From Scylla paramamosain (taxonomy: Eukaryota; Arthropoda; Malacostraca; Decapoda; Portunidae): 64,000 nt of DNA. The stretch lies in NCBI RefSeq assembly GCF_035594125.1, contig NC_087198.1, positions 6,990,082 to 7,054,081 on the forward strand, written 5' to 3'. A model generated the notes under the pieces. That model had not been told where the DNA came from. It did no database searches and saw only the letters and a program-made list of their open reading frames with translations. Below, piece by piece: positions 26,706-41,941 of the stretch (position 1 is its first letter; each line of letters begins with the position of its first letter). A program made the position numbers and the translations under genes.

Positions 26706-26992
26706 CCAGCATTGTTTGTCGTAGCGTGTACTTCCTTCCTCATCATTAGAGACACCTACGGAACAACAGGAAGACAGCCAAGGAAGACCCGAGTGTTGAG
26801 CCAAACGCGATCAAGCGAAGGGGAAAGAAGAGCAAGACGTGTGTGTTTATTAATGCCACTTGTCAATATTCGCTGCTTCATGGTCTGCTGCCACTCTTCC
26901 CTCTCATCTCATCTCATACGGGACTCTCCAAGGATATTAGCACTTTCCTGCTCCAAGATGATAATTTGACACTTGTGCTCAGTGTTAATCCG

Positions 26993-27969
<977 letters not shown>

Positions 27970-28235
27970 CCTGAGGCGTGGTGGCGTGAAGGGCGGCGGC
28001 GGCACTAGGTAATTTCACGGCAGATATTGGCTGTTATCCAGTTTGCACTGAGCGTCCCTGGCTGGTGGTTTGTTTTCGATGTAACTGTTTGCCTTTGCTA
28101 GTGTTTCAGCCTGAAGTGAACCAGTGATGTGATGAAAACCTTCCACTCTTTAACTAACGCTGCTTTCATTCTTCTATACTTTCTTTATACGTCTTTATTT
28201 TATCAACTTTCAGAACTCTCTCCATGGAGTGAAGA
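27970..28235 (+). repeat. Diverged block paralogous to 24455-24780
   Basis: See the partner entry for the shared sequence. This copy is immediately followed by the (GATA)n end of the intact LINE, so that element inserted at or beside the end of the block (TGGAGTGAAGATA). Confidence 0.65.
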
Positions 28236-28495
28236 TATAGATAGATAGATAGATAGATTTATTGACTACACAATCATATTACAGCAAACAAAACTAAAAC
28301 AAAAACTAAAAAAAAAAAATATCCACAGCAGTAGTCCATTAATAATAGTAGTCCACAATATTCTAAATCATTAAATAAATATTCTTGCAATGCAGCAAAA
28401 GAACTCCCAAAATACAAAATAAAATTTTTTTTTCTCTACCCAAAAATAGACATTACCAGATATCATACAAATTATTCGCATTCATTTACATTTCC

Positions 28496-31400
28496 TTATT
28501 TATATACTTTAAGTACATCGAAAATTACATTACACATCTCGCTAGTTGTACATTTTGTAAATACATCTTCCATTGTTTCGTATCTATAGTTATTCCTTAG
28601 ATGTTGGGTGAGAGTACAGTTCTCCAGTACGTGTCTCTCCGTCTGTATCTCACCACAACTGCACAGCCGCTCCTCCAGCGGTAAGCGGCCACGTCCTCGC
28701 CTATTCCATCGCCCTGTTTCTATAGCTAGAGTGTGGCCAGATAATCGAAACCTTGTAAAATCCAGTCTATGAAACTCATTTAAGATTTGCCTCTTAGTGT
28801 AAATCTCGTGTGTGGATAATGTGGGATTTATGTCTTTATACACTATACATCTTGATGTACCTGAATCTCTGATGCAACACTTCGCTTTCTCCAATAACAC
28901 AGACATGTCAGGTACTTCCCCTCTTATCATTTCTTTCACGCACTTGCCCATATTCGTATTCTCGTTTATTACTTTTCTCATTGCAAAAGATAGTGGATCA
29001 TCATTCATACTGGACCTCTCATCCCACATTTTCTTTAAAAACTTATGTTGTCTATATTTCACAAGGTCAGGAAGCGATGGATAACCCGACTCGACATAAC
29101 ACACCACGTTAGGAGTAGTTTTTCTCACCCCTAACAGTTGTTTCAGTGCCCAGTTATAAAGCTTAACTACAGGTTTAACGTCAGCATCAATCCAGGACTC
29201 ACAACCATACACTAGTGACGACAGGAGGGCAGCGTCAAACACACGTCGCTTTACTATAAAGGGGATATCATTATTCTTCTTTAAAAACGATATAAACTTT
29301 AACACATGACATAATTTGTTCTTTGCATGTACCTTGACGGCAGAAGACACAGAACCGTCACACGTAAATGGTGAACCCAAATACATATAACTATCACAGT
29401 GTTCCACTTTCATACTCGTACCACCTACACTAAACGGCTCCTTGTCTCCTAGCCCAGCATTGATGACAAAAAATTTCGTCTTTGCACTGTTTATCCTCAT
29501 ACCATACTCTTTACAATATTCCTGTAATATCCTTAGCTTAATGTACATATTCTCCCTACTCGTTGATAATAATACTGTATCATCCATGAACATTAAAATT
29601 TTTAACCATTCTATAAATACTTCTGGTCTACACTTTCCTTTAACAGATCTGATTAACATATTGACAAACATTACAAACAAAAAGCAAGAGGTAGGGGATC
29701 CTTGTCTGACTCCCTGTGAGGCGCTCAATACTGCGGCACCGATAACACTTTCCGTGGTGCGATACATGGCCACCATAGCGGCCAGCATCACGGCCCCGCA
29801 CCCCAAACCCTTCATCACAGTAAACAGAGTTTTCCTTGGAACGATGTCATACGCTTTCGAGAAATCTATAAATACCACAAACAACTTAATCTTCTTTAAC
29901 CTGGCTGTGTTGGTAAGCAGCCTGAGCGTTACTATATGCTCTATACATCCACGCTTCTTCTGCGCCCCTGCTTGTTCCCTGTCTGGTTTGAACCACTGAT
30001 TCAGGCGTTCACAAAGTACCATCTCATACAGTTTAGCTATAGAGTTAATGACGCTTATTCCACGATAGTTATCAGTGTTAGTCTTGTCACCTTTCTTAAA
30101 TATTACAAATACTTTTGCTCTAATCCATGCATAAGGGAACATAGCAGATGAAAAAATACAACTAAATAATGTGGCAATAGTAACAAGCCACTGGGGTGAC
30201 ATAAGTGAAAAAACTCCAGGAGGGATACCATCAGGCCCACATGCCTTGTTAACCTTCATCCTTTTTATTTGATTTTGTACTTCTAGGGGAGAGATGGGTT
30301 CGTCAAGCACAGGAATATTAATATCTGTAGACAGATCTGATAAATAATTTTGAGTTTCTCGTGCAGGATTCAGTACTTTCTCAAAATGGTCCCTAAATTC
30401 TGCATCACTTGGTAGATTACTATCACTATGCGTAGATGTACTATAGTTACCCTTCCAATCAATTGCCTTCCATACCCTCGCATCGTCATCATCCTCCATC
30501 AGCCTCTCCCATCTCCCTAACTCCATTCTACTGACAGGCGACACTTCCTCATTCAGTACAACACTACTCTTGGCATATGTACGAGTATACAAAGTGTCCG
30601 AAAGGTTGTTAACATAAGAATTCACATCATCATCTTGTATACATGGCATTTGTTGTGCTATATGTCTCACAAAATTCTCCTTATCAATCTCACAGAATCT
30701 TACAGGTTTTCTTACCAACCTTGATCTTCCTGCCGTTCCTAACAGAGCTGCGTGTCCACCAAGTGTGGACGCCCGTACACTAAGGTTATCTAGGTCTACC
30801 CCTGTGACATTCACTGTGGCAGTTATTGGGGCGTGGTCAGATGGAAGGTCGATACGTTGCATCACTGAAAAATCATTAATAGAGTCTAACAACTGTGGTG
30901 ATACAATACATACATCTAACTCGGAAATCCATACATCACGCTTGCGGTACGTTTTGTCACTCACGAAATTATTCTTACATGTTTTCAGGTTGTTTAACAC
31001 CAAAAGCTTGTTATTCATACAAATAGAAGACAACACTTCTGCATTGTCATTAGCAACATTGACATCATCATTTATATGTGGGTATGAATATGGGTGACTC
31101 TCTTGCTCTTGTACATATGGTAAAATTTCCCTCACTCTTTTGCCAAATCTTGCGTTCATATCTCCCATCATGATGTAACCATTACACATGTACTTGGCCT
31201 TGATTTTTCCTTGAATAGCAGCAAAAGACTCATGACTATAATATTGGGAATCACTTGGTGGTACATAGATGAAACCAAACAAAACACCATACATGTTTCG
31301 AAACTGTAACCACACCTGATCATTAACACTGGTATCAACCTCGTAAACAAACGGGGCGATACAGTTTCTCACCAGCACCACTGTGCCTCCCCTGTTACTC

Positions 31401-31612
31401 GATTGTGTGGCCTTACTTCTAAAGGTTACATAACCGGGGAAATGCACATGCTCATTAGTTTTTACTTCATTTAGACCAATCACATCATAGTTGGCCAGCA
31501 TTTGTCTAACACTCATTTTCTCCATCTTAGTACGCACACTGTTTATATTCCAAGACATTATCTTTATCTGACTCACTTGCTGTGGATTATCTAAAAAAAC
31601 AAAGGATTCCAA
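28496..31612 (-). CDS. LINE ORF2: endonuclease and reverse transcriptase
   Basis: The frame spans 1,038 codons if read from the TTG at 31612. The first ATG is codon 19 (31558), just before the endonuclease motif SWNINS, and is the likelier start. Endonuclease residues seen: N22/N24, E49 in LNEVK, Y116, D151 and N153 in MGDMNAR, and SDHAPIT near residue 260. RT follows: ACGPDGIPPGVF, NYRGISVINSIAKLYE, VVFIDFSKAYD (motif A), GVRQGSPTSCFLFV (motif B), LMFMDDTVLLS (catalytic MDD) and MRINSAKTKFFVI. Near the C terminus CSCGEIQTERHVLENC is a C-x-C-x7-H-x4-C zinc knuckle. It nicks the target and reverse-transcribes the element RNA. No RNase H domain is evident. It overlaps ORF1 by 22 nt in the -1 frame. 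Confidence 0.9.
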   Translation of the reverse strand: MESFVFLDNPQQVSQIKIMSWNINSVRTKMEKMSVRQMLANYDVIGLNEVKTNEHVHFPGYVTFRSKATQSSNRGGTVVLVRNCIAPFVYEVDTSVNDQVWLQFRNMYGVLFGFIYVPPSDSQYYSHESFAAIQGKIKAKYMCNGYIMMGDMNARFGKRVREILPYVQEQESHPYSYPHINDDVNVANDNAEVLSSICMNNKLLVLNNLKTCKNNFVSDKTYRKRDVWISELDVCIVSPQLLDSINDFSVMQRIDLPSDHAPITATVNVTGVDLDNLSVRASTLGGHAALLGTAGRSRLVRKPVRFCEIDKENFVRHIAQQMPCIQDDDVNSYVNNLSDTLYTRTYAKSSVVLNEEVSPVSRMELGRWERLMEDDDDARVWKAIDWKGNYSTSTHSDSNLPSDAEFRDHFEKVLNPARETQNYLSDLSTDINIPVLDEPISPLEVQNQIKRMKVNKACGPDGIPPGVFSLMSPQWLVTIATLFSCIFSSAMFPYAWIRAKVFVIFKKGDKTNTDNYRGISVINSIAKLYEMVLCERLNQWFKPDREQAGAQKKRGCIEHIVTLRLLTNTARLKKIKLFVVFIDFSKAYDIVPRKTLFTVMKGLGCGAVMLAAMVAMYRTTESVIGAAVLSASQGVRQGSPTSCFLFVMFVNMLIRSVKGKCRPEVFIEWLKILMFMDDTVLLSTSRENMYIKLRILQEYCKEYGMRINSAKTKFFVINAGLGDKEPFSVGGTSMKVEHCDSYMYLGSPFTCDGSVSSAVKVHAKNKLCHVLKFISFLKKNNDIPFIVKRRVFDAALLSSLVYGCESWIDADVKPVVKLYNWALKQLLGVRKTTPNVVCYVESGYPSLPDLVKYRQHKFLKKMWDERSSMNDDPLSFAMRKVINENTNMGKCVKEMIRGEVPDMSVLLEKAKCCIRDSGTSRCIVYKDINPTLSTHEIYTKRQILNEFHRLDFTRFRLSGHTLAIETGRWNRRGRGRLPLEERLCSCGEIQTERHVLENCTLTQHLRNNYRYETMEDVFTKCTTSEMCNVIFDVLKVYK

Positions 31613-32334
31613 CTATCAATTATCTCACCATCCTTGTACACTTTACGTTCTCTTGGATCAAGGCGGATAACGCACCCAACATTTTCTGGCTTCTCCTTCT
31701 CCTCTCTCTCAACGTCTCGCAACCTCTTCCACTCCCTCCTGACGCTAGGGTGAACATCCTTCTTAATATAGATGGATTTGACATTATCTCCTGCATTCTT
31801 CAGACGATTGCTGTTCTCCAAGACGCGACTCCTTACAGCCTTATCCGTCAGGGTCAGCAGTATAGGGCGAGACCTGCGGCTTTCTCCGTTGTTGGCTTCA
31901 CGTCCCAACCTCCGGTGCGTTCCTCGGACGTCCTCGACACCAATTTTGTTCCATAGAACTTCTAACTTGTCTTCGTCGTTTGTAGCGCCTTCTAGTGACT
32001 CATTCTGCTCTTTTACGCCAAGGATGACTATGTTGTTCTCTCTTTCCTTCTTGTCCACAGCTTCCAAAAACTGTTGCTGTGCGGCTATAATTCGTCCTTG
32101 CTTCTCAATTCTGGCCTCCATTTCAGTGAGTCTCTTGTTCACAACACTGTCAGGAGATGACAGCATAGCTTTCAGCTCATTTATTTCTTGCATTAATGAA
32201 GCAAACTGTCCGGTGATGGTATGGAGTTGTTCTTCTTCGTTGTATGACAAAATGCTGTCTATCAAGTCATCCTTATTTATTTGTTTAAGCTGATGTCTTT
32301 GTAATTTCCGTAATTCTGCTACTTGCCGGGCCAT
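31591..32334 (-). CDS. LINE ORF1: coiled-coil, L1-type RNA-binding protein
   Basis: 247 residues. The ATG lies in an ideal Kozak context (GCCACCATGG). Residues about 1-100 are charged and helical with leucine/isoleucine heptads (a likely trimer-forming coiled coil). Residues about 95-175 resemble the RRM of L1 ORF1p (RENNIVILGVKE, then RRSRPILLTLTD and KAVRSRVLENSNRLK). The C-terminal region (IYIKKDVHPSVRREWKRLRD and RKVYKDGEIIDSWNP) resembles the L1 ORF1p C-terminal domain. Such proteins coat element RNA and act as nucleic-acid chaperones. It ends CCTTTGTTTTTTTAG, where ORF2 overlaps. Confidence 0.87.
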   Translation of the reverse strand: MARQVAELRKLQRHQLKQINKDDLIDSILSYNEEEQLHTITGQFASLMQEINELKAMLSSPDSVVNKRLTEMEARIEKQGRIIAAQQQFLEAVDKKERENNIVILGVKEQNESLEGATNDEDKLEVLWNKIGVEDVRGTHRRLGREANNGESRRSRPILLTLTDKAVRSRVLENSNRLKNAGDNVKSIYIKKDVHPSVRREWKRLRDVEREEKEKPENVGCVIRLDPRERKVYKDGEIIDSWNPLFF

Positions 32335-32420
32335 GGTGGCGTTCAGCAGTTCGCCGCGTTTCTATGGCAACGGCGTCCTGACGTCACAACCCTTGTGCGC
32401 ATGCGCAAACAAAGGGAAGG
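32335..32420 (-). promoter_or_regulatory. LINE 5' UTR with RFX-, CRE- and NRF1-type sites
   Basis: Three recognisable activator sites lie within 50 bp directly upstream of ORF1. GTTTCTATGGCAAC (32358-32371) is close to the RFX X-box. TGACGTCA (32379-32386) is the perfect CRE palindrome. TGCGCATGCGCA (32396-32407) is the palindromic NRF1 core. No TATA box is present. LINEs need a promoter inside the transcribed unit, and this GC-rich segment fits that role. That the host factors bind is inference. Confidence 0.6.
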
Positions 32421-32460
32421 GATTTGAGGGAGGGTTTTGCCAGGCTGCTTGGATTCTTAA

Positions 32461-34445
32461 CTTATTTTTAGACTAAGTCCCACTACTCCCTCAAAATTCT
32501 ACACACCACAACAGGCAGTAGGACTTCACACACTTGCTTTTGTAGTTGCGTGGTCCAAATACTGGCAGAATACTTGAAAACAGCTTGAAAACTCAGGAGC
32601 TTGAGCTGCCTTGTTGTTTACAGTACAGGCTGGACACACACACACTGACCAGCCGCCAGTCACCAGCCTCGACAAACTCCTTATCTTTCTTCCATCACGG
32701 AAATATCCCATATTTTTTTCCACCTTTAAAGATTTTTCATCTGACTTGCACCACCAAAAAGTTTCCCATTAATCTTTTACCGTCAACAGTTTACCATCAC
32801 CGAGTTTCTCCGGCTTTCAAAACCCCGGCATTTCTTGGCACTGGTCTTCACACTGTCCACACACTTCAGGCGCTCTTCCCTCCACGCCTGACTATTCTGT
32901 CACATGTAAATATAAGGTTCATTGATAAACAAGTTACATTTAAGATCATGATCTCGAATCATGATGAGTAACCAGGAAAGGTCGCTTGTTGCTCGCCGAT
33001 TCCTATTTACCAAGAGATTACGAGATTCGGTAAAATTAATGCAGAACTTTCCAGTCTGCAAGTCTGTAATCCTGCGGGGTTGCAACAGGTGCTCCAGGGG
33101 AGGCGGGGGAACAGACTCTCGTTTTTCTTTGCCTGCCGTGCTGGAGCGGGAGGCAAGCGGGCGTCACTCCTCGAGGGATGAAAGGACACGTCTCTATTAA
33201 CATGTCAAATTCTTGAGTGTAAGCGACGTGAGGAAATGATCGATTTGAGTTAACGTTTACACACACATACACACACACACACACACACATCTGGAACGTA
33301 AACCAGGTAAAATCTCTAGGAGGCAGTCACCACACCACGCGTCACCTCAGCGCCAACCATTGCACCGAGGTAAGTGGCCCTGCATCCCCTCACTCCCTTC
33401 TGCCTTTAATTTGCTTCTGCCGAAAGTGTTCTTTGCTTTGTGAAACTTTATCGTTCGCACACTCCTTCATATTTGTGTCACAAAAACGTAGAACTGGTGA
33501 TAAAAATAAAAAAAATATCGAGAATGAGAAGCATAAATTACAGTCACTAGAAATACTGTGCGCGTCTCCCATGATTTCCATCTCTCTCGACACGCTGCAT
33601 TCTTTCAATAATATTTTCAGAAGCTTTCCTTATTTTATGATGATGATGATGATGATGATGATGATAATGATGATGATCATGACGCAGTTTTCATCAGCTT
33701 TACTCCCGATCTTCCACAACAGAAAGTTTTATTATACAATGGTTCTTTCATATTTTTCGATATTTTTACTTCCTGGAACACTGTGTTCTCTAGCCACACT
33801 TGTACTAATATTTTCCATCCTAGTTTTTCACACTATTGACCCGACCTTCCATTGCTAATCAAGAACACAGTGTCTAATGTTCATCAGTCCTGCATCAGTG
33901 CACTCCGCACTTCTCTCTTGTCTTGCTCATTTACACGTATTTTTGGCACCGTAGTTTTGTCCAGTCAACTTTGCCTTTGTCTTTTTCTGTTCATCGAGCC
34001 TGAGCCGAGACCCTTCATCCTGCAGGCAACATCCATGATCTTCTAAAACCCAGTCATTCTAGTTACCCCGCCAGGAGCTTTTCTGTACTGTGTTTCTCTG
34101 ACGGAGCCTCATCCTTCTTAGTGCTGCTGTTCCTCCTTTCCTCTGAACTATTATTGATTACACGCGTGAGACCTTCCTGTCTGTACCTAACACATTAAAA
34201 CTTTGGACGATAACAACATATTACACTACAATATGATCCTCGCACATTCAAGACAGAAAACTACTACTGCTTTCTCTCCCCACTGAAAATATTGCTTTTA
34301 CCAACAATAATCAATAATCGTCCATCTTTCAGTCCTTAGAAAATAAAGAGTTTTTTTTTTTATGTCAGTTTTCATTATTCTGGTGGGTTGTGCCCCTCTG
34401 GTGGGTTGTGCCCCAAAGCTAGTAAAATAATCCCCAATTATTTTT

Positions 34446-34446
<1 letters not shown>
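32461..34446. other. Unassigned sequence with short (CA)n and (GAT)n
   Basis: CA at 33260-33289 and GAT at 33638-33676. 33060-33180 is GC-rich, and GAGGTAAGTG near 33367 is a good 5' splice consensus, but no supported frame precedes it. Confidence 0.4.

Positions 34447-34447
<1 letters not shown>

Positions 34448-34507
<60 letters not shown>
34448..34507. repeat. (CT)n microsatellite
   Basis: About 60 bp. A 17-base direct repeat (CTGGTGGGTTGTGCCCC) lies just upstream at 34380-34414. Confidence 0.95.
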
Positions 34508-34509
<2 letters not shown>

Positions 34510-34994
34510 TGTGTTAGCATATGTTAAGAGAGCTATTTTAGTTGAGTCATTTCGTAATACTTCACCATTAATAAATTAAAAATTTTCTATCGTGTCCTTC
34601 TATCCTTCTGATTTAACACATTGAATTTTTTTTATTGCTAGGAAAATATTCTTTCTTGTCATTTATCCTTCAACGGCAGCTGACTTGGATGGAATTTCAT
34701 AATGTGTCGCTAGAATAATACCAAGTGGTGCCGTGCTGACAACCTGCCAAGCCAAATCAAGGCAACTTTGCCCTCGACTCTTGCTTCACTTACATGGCTG
34801 AGGCACGATCGCTGCGATTTCTGAAGGTGACGTCACACCTTCCCGATTCTCTCACATCAGGCGCTGGAATTTATTCTGGAGTGTGAAGTTCTCGCCCACC
34901 TTTCATCTCATAACCGCCTTAGTCCCTGTGACACTCTCTCAGGGATGTAGAGGCACTACTCAGCCTCTGTGTGTGTTGTGATGCTGCCTCGCAC

Positions 34995-34997
<3 letters not shown>
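34508..34997. other. Unassigned sequence
   Basis: Non-repetitive; no supported gene. Confidence 0.4.
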
Positions 34998-35044
<47 letters not shown>

Positions 35045-35046
35045 AC
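34998..35046. repeat. (CA)n microsatellite
   Basis: About 45 bp with an ATACACACG end. Confidence 0.95.
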
Positions 35047-35374
35047 GTATGTATCGTGTTTGGATCTCTCGCAACAAATAAATAAATAAAATTCATTCCC
35101 CTACTGAAACAATCATCCCTACGGAGAGATAAAACACAGACAAGCTCTTCCTCCAAGCTAAGTCCCTTTTCTTCCTGCCTCTCTCCCTCCCTCCCTGCCC
35201 TCGGTCTCAGCAGTGCCCAGGACAACAAGGCGGCAGTCAGCTCGAGCGGCTTATCCCTAAAAATCCCCCAGAGAGACATTGTCCTTAGGCGGGGCTCGGG
35301 ACATGCCTCTCCTTGTTGTTGTGCCGCCCTGAGCGTGGGATTACAACGCACATCCAGAAATGAAAACAACTCCT

Positions 35375-35378
<4 letters not shown>
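35047..35378. other. GC-richer unassigned sequence
   Basis: 35160-35350 is more GC-rich than its surroundings. The minus frame here (to about residue 137) begins and ends in repeats and shows no domain. Confidence 0.35.

Positions 35379-35428
<50 letters not shown>
35379..35428. repeat. (CT)n microsatellite
   Basis: About 50 bp, seven bases from the donor side of the exon candidate at 35436-35593, where it would lie in the downstream intron. Confidence 0.95.
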
Positions 35429-35431
<3 letters not shown>

Positions 35432-35435
35432 TTAC

Positions 35436-35593
35436 TGAAAGTGACGCCGCGGTCCCTGAAATTCTGCGCGATGGTTTTGAGGGAAACCTTGAGTGAGTCC
35501 TTGTCCCTCGCGAAGCAGGGATGACAGGCGAGGCCTCGTCCAGGTCGTGCAGAACCAGGTGGTAAAGAAGAGCGCGTCGAACACCTCCCTCTG
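35436..35593 (-). other. Candidate host internal exon, 158 nt
   Basis: On the minus strand a textbook acceptor (CCTTGGTTCCTGCAG, exon from 35593) and donor (TTTCA then GTAAGTTG, exon end 35436) bound a GC-rich segment. All three frames are open across most of it. The protein-like pieces change frame: VFDALFFTTWFC, then LHDLDEASPVIP, then FARDKDSLKVSLKTIAQNF. These could be one protein disrupted by small indels, either assembly errors or a pseudogene, or a single frame I cannot choose. I recognise no family. Confidence 0.35.
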
Positions 35594-36443
<850 letters not shown>

Positions 36444-36774
36444 AGGCTATCAAGAAGTTATAGAAAAAAAAAACACTGCACTTTGCGAAAAACGGAAAAA
36501 AAATCTGGAAAACTTAATGTTTAATCTACGTACAGAAAAAAAAAAATGTAAAAAAAAGAAATTATCAGTGTTACATAATCCCGCATGTTATATCACACTT
36601 CCGGCAACTAGTGATGGCAGGGCTCTTGTTACCTTACTTGAGTCACGTGATTATGAAAGCTGCCACTAACTACAGAAGCACTACAAAGGTTTTCATAAGG
36701 ATCCCGTTCCTTTCAAAAGATTGTATATAAAAGAGTTTACGGTGATTCACCTCCGCTTCCTGTCAACTCTTCTT

Positions 36775-36890
36775 CCTTCTCCTCCTCCTGCTGCTCCTTG
36801 TCTTTTTATTCCTCCTGCTCTTCTTCTTCTTTCTGCTCCTCCTGCTCCTCGTCATCTTCCTCCTCCTCCTCCTCCTCCTCCTCCAACAAT
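36775..36890. repeat. Degenerate (CTC)n tract
   Basis: CTC/CTT/CTG trinucleotide-rich pyrimidine stretch. Confidence 0.85.
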
Positions 36891-36941
36891 CTTAGTACGC
36901 TCCTTTTGCTATAATTCTTTAATTTACCTTAAAGTTCCTCT

Positions 36942-36943
<2 letters not shown>

Positions 36944-37037
<94 letters not shown>

Positions 37038-37120
37038 ATTTGATTTGATTAATTTACTACGCAAATAGCGTCAGACACCATAAGATAGAGATACTTCATT
37101 ACAGTTGTCAGCTAAAGCAA

Positions 37121-37209
<89 letters not shown>

Positions 37210-37215
37210 AACCCC

Positions 37216-37250
<35 letters not shown>
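36944..37250. repeat. (GA)n, (GA)n and (CT)n arrays
   Basis: GA at 36944-37034 and 37121-37206, CT at 37220-37250. The last GA and CT arrays are separated by only 13 bases and are complementary, so can form a hairpin. Confidence 0.96.
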
Positions 37251-37253
<3 letters not shown>

Positions 37254-37286
37254 AGCCTCTACTGTGACAGTATTATTTCGTGCTCA

Positions 37287-37560
37287 TCAATATAAAACCC
37301 AAGTAACGAGTGTGCAAGCCGTGTGTCGTGTCAAGGCTGCCAACCCTACCGGCGGCACACTCACAAACCCGAACTCGTGACTCATGCATGACAGATAAGT
37401 CCCCGGGGCCTGCTTGAGTTGCGGATGAGGCTGTTGGTGCTCGAGGATCCTGGTTCGGGAAGCAGTTTGGAAATGTTTACCTTTTCCAATGAGATATACG
37501 ACAATTCCCAGCACTAAGAGGAATGCAATCTTGATAAGGATAGACAGGAAAGAAAAATGT
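37287..37560 (-). other. Minus-strand ORF with a transmembrane-like segment
   Basis: An open minus frame enters near 37560, reads the hydrophobic stretch SILIKIAFLLVLGIVVYLIG, then a basic and polar stretch (KGKHFQTASRTRILEHQ, then QPHPQLKQAP), and runs to a stop at 37287. The pattern (about 20 hydrophobic residues, then a charged stem) would suit the signal anchor of a type II membrane protein. No splice site or start is decisive and I recognise no family. It is on the same strand as the exon candidate at 35436-35593, but a shared gene is speculation. Confidence 0.25.
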
Positions 37561-38240
37561 GAATGAAAAGATTTAATTTAGCAATTTCCAACAGTAACAA
37601 TGATTCGATTTAGTAATTCCCAGCAATGATTAGATTTAGTAGTCATGAGATTAGATTTAGTAATTTCAAACAATGATGAGATTTACCAATTCCCAGCAAT
37701 AAGAACAAGTATATTTTTTTATAAACATAAACAAGAAGCAGAAAAAATGAAATAAGAGATTGGATTTAGCAGTTTCTATTCTATTTATCACTCAGTTCCC
37801 AGGAATAAAAACAATGAAATCTTTATAAACATAGACAAGAAAGAGAAAAGGGAAATTAAAAGATTATATGTACTAATTTCTAGGCAGTGCAATGCTTGGA
37901 GGTGGCTGTGGAGCAAGAAGGAATGTGTCAGTGTGTTTAGTCAAGAAGGGGGATCATCAACAACAGCAGAGCAAGTTTTAATGAAGCGGCTCATCATCAA
38001 CACTGCCTACCTGTAAAATGCTTTGATGTCTACATATTGGTATTTGTTGTAATTGTAATTGTTTTTGTATCTATGTTTATAATGATTATAGTTATCTCTC
38101 CGTCAATTATTTTTTTCTCTCTTTAATGTTATAATGTATATGCTTCTGTGCGACTCAAACATTATCACTCATTAATATTGCTGTTGTTATAATCATTGAC
38201 ATCATCATTGTCGCTTTTCCTCCTCCTCCTTAACCTTGCT
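37561..38240. other. Unassigned AT-rich sequence with short diverged repeats
   Basis: 37560-37870 repeats GATTNGATTTAGTAATTTCNNACAATGA-like units every 30-130 bases (for example near 37568, 37602, 37630, 37655 and 37755), a decayed minisatellite. No gene is supported. Confidence 0.45.
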
Positions 38241-38330
38241 ATCACCATCACCACCACTACTACTACCACTACTACTACTATTACTACTACTACTACTACT
38301 GTTTCTATTACTACTACTACTACTATCCGA
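38241..38330. repeat. (TAC)n trinucleotide array
   Basis: CTA/TAC repeats with a few variants. Confidence 0.93.
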
Positions 38331-39890
<1,560 letters not shown>

Positions 39891-39899
39891 ATATATACG

Positions 39900-41117
<1,218 letters not shown>

Positions 41118-41367
41118 GGTGTGTCCACACTATCGAGCATGCTCGACGGGCAAACAGTGATACCAGATCCCGTTCCAATACAATAGCAAGGAGGGTGAGT
41201 GGCAGGCACGAAGGTGACGTCAGAAGCGAGGAGACTGGGGGCAAACTAGCGGGCAAATGTCTGTGAGTTTGCAGGAAACCCCAGAAACTGTTTCGAGTGG
41301 TATGATGCGAAACACTAAATGTGTCCTCGTAATTAAGTAGGAATCTATCTCGCATTCAAAGTGTTCT

Positions 41368-41851
41368 GTGCATATCAGCATGTCTGGCGGTCCTTCTACA
41401 AGTGTACCTGAAGGAGGAAACGTTCAGTGGTCCAGGGAAGATACAGCATGGATAATTGATATGTACCGTCAAAAACCTTGCTTGTGGAACATAAAGAGTG
41501 CTGATTATAAGGACAGAAATAAACATGTAACAGCCCTTACAGCAATAACAAGAGAAATAGAAAAGAAGTATGCATCCGTTACCATTGCGGATATAAAAAA
41601 GAAACTAGATTGTTTGCGAAATCAGTACAGGCGTGAAATGCGAGAGATAGAAAACTCTCGCAAGTCAGGAGCTGGGACGGACGACGTGTACAACCCCAAG
41701 TTATGGTGCTTTGATGAGCTTTCTTTTCTCAATGATGGTGGCATAACGAGGACATCTCAGTCAAACATCGATCCTGACAGTAACAAAGCTGTGGAAGAAC
41801 ATAATGATCATGAGGTAAGTTCATAAACGATCTCTTTCTCTTTCTCTCTCT

Positions 41852-41941
<90 letters not shown>

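Larger units (their letters stand above)
28236..32460 (-). mobile_element. Apparently intact two-ORF LINE with (TCTA)n tail and promoter-like 5' UTR
   Basis: In transcript order: 5' UTR (about 32460 to 32335), ORF1 (32334-31591), ORF2 (to 28496), a 3' UTR of about 235 bp, AATAAA (28263-28258) and a (TCTA)n tail (28257-28236). Both ORFs are free of stops and frameshifts, unlike nearly every other LINE here, so it may be recent. The 5' boundary is estimated from the end of GC-rich sequence; I could not find a target-site duplication. ORF2 most resembles a LINE family with RT motif GVRQGSPTSC and catalytic MDD that I recall from invertebrates; the clade needs a tree. Confidence 0.9.

Noticed and set aside
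28812..31097. Plus-strand open frames opposite LINE ORF2
   Set aside because: Antisense shadows of an intact coding sequence with clear domains on the minus strand.
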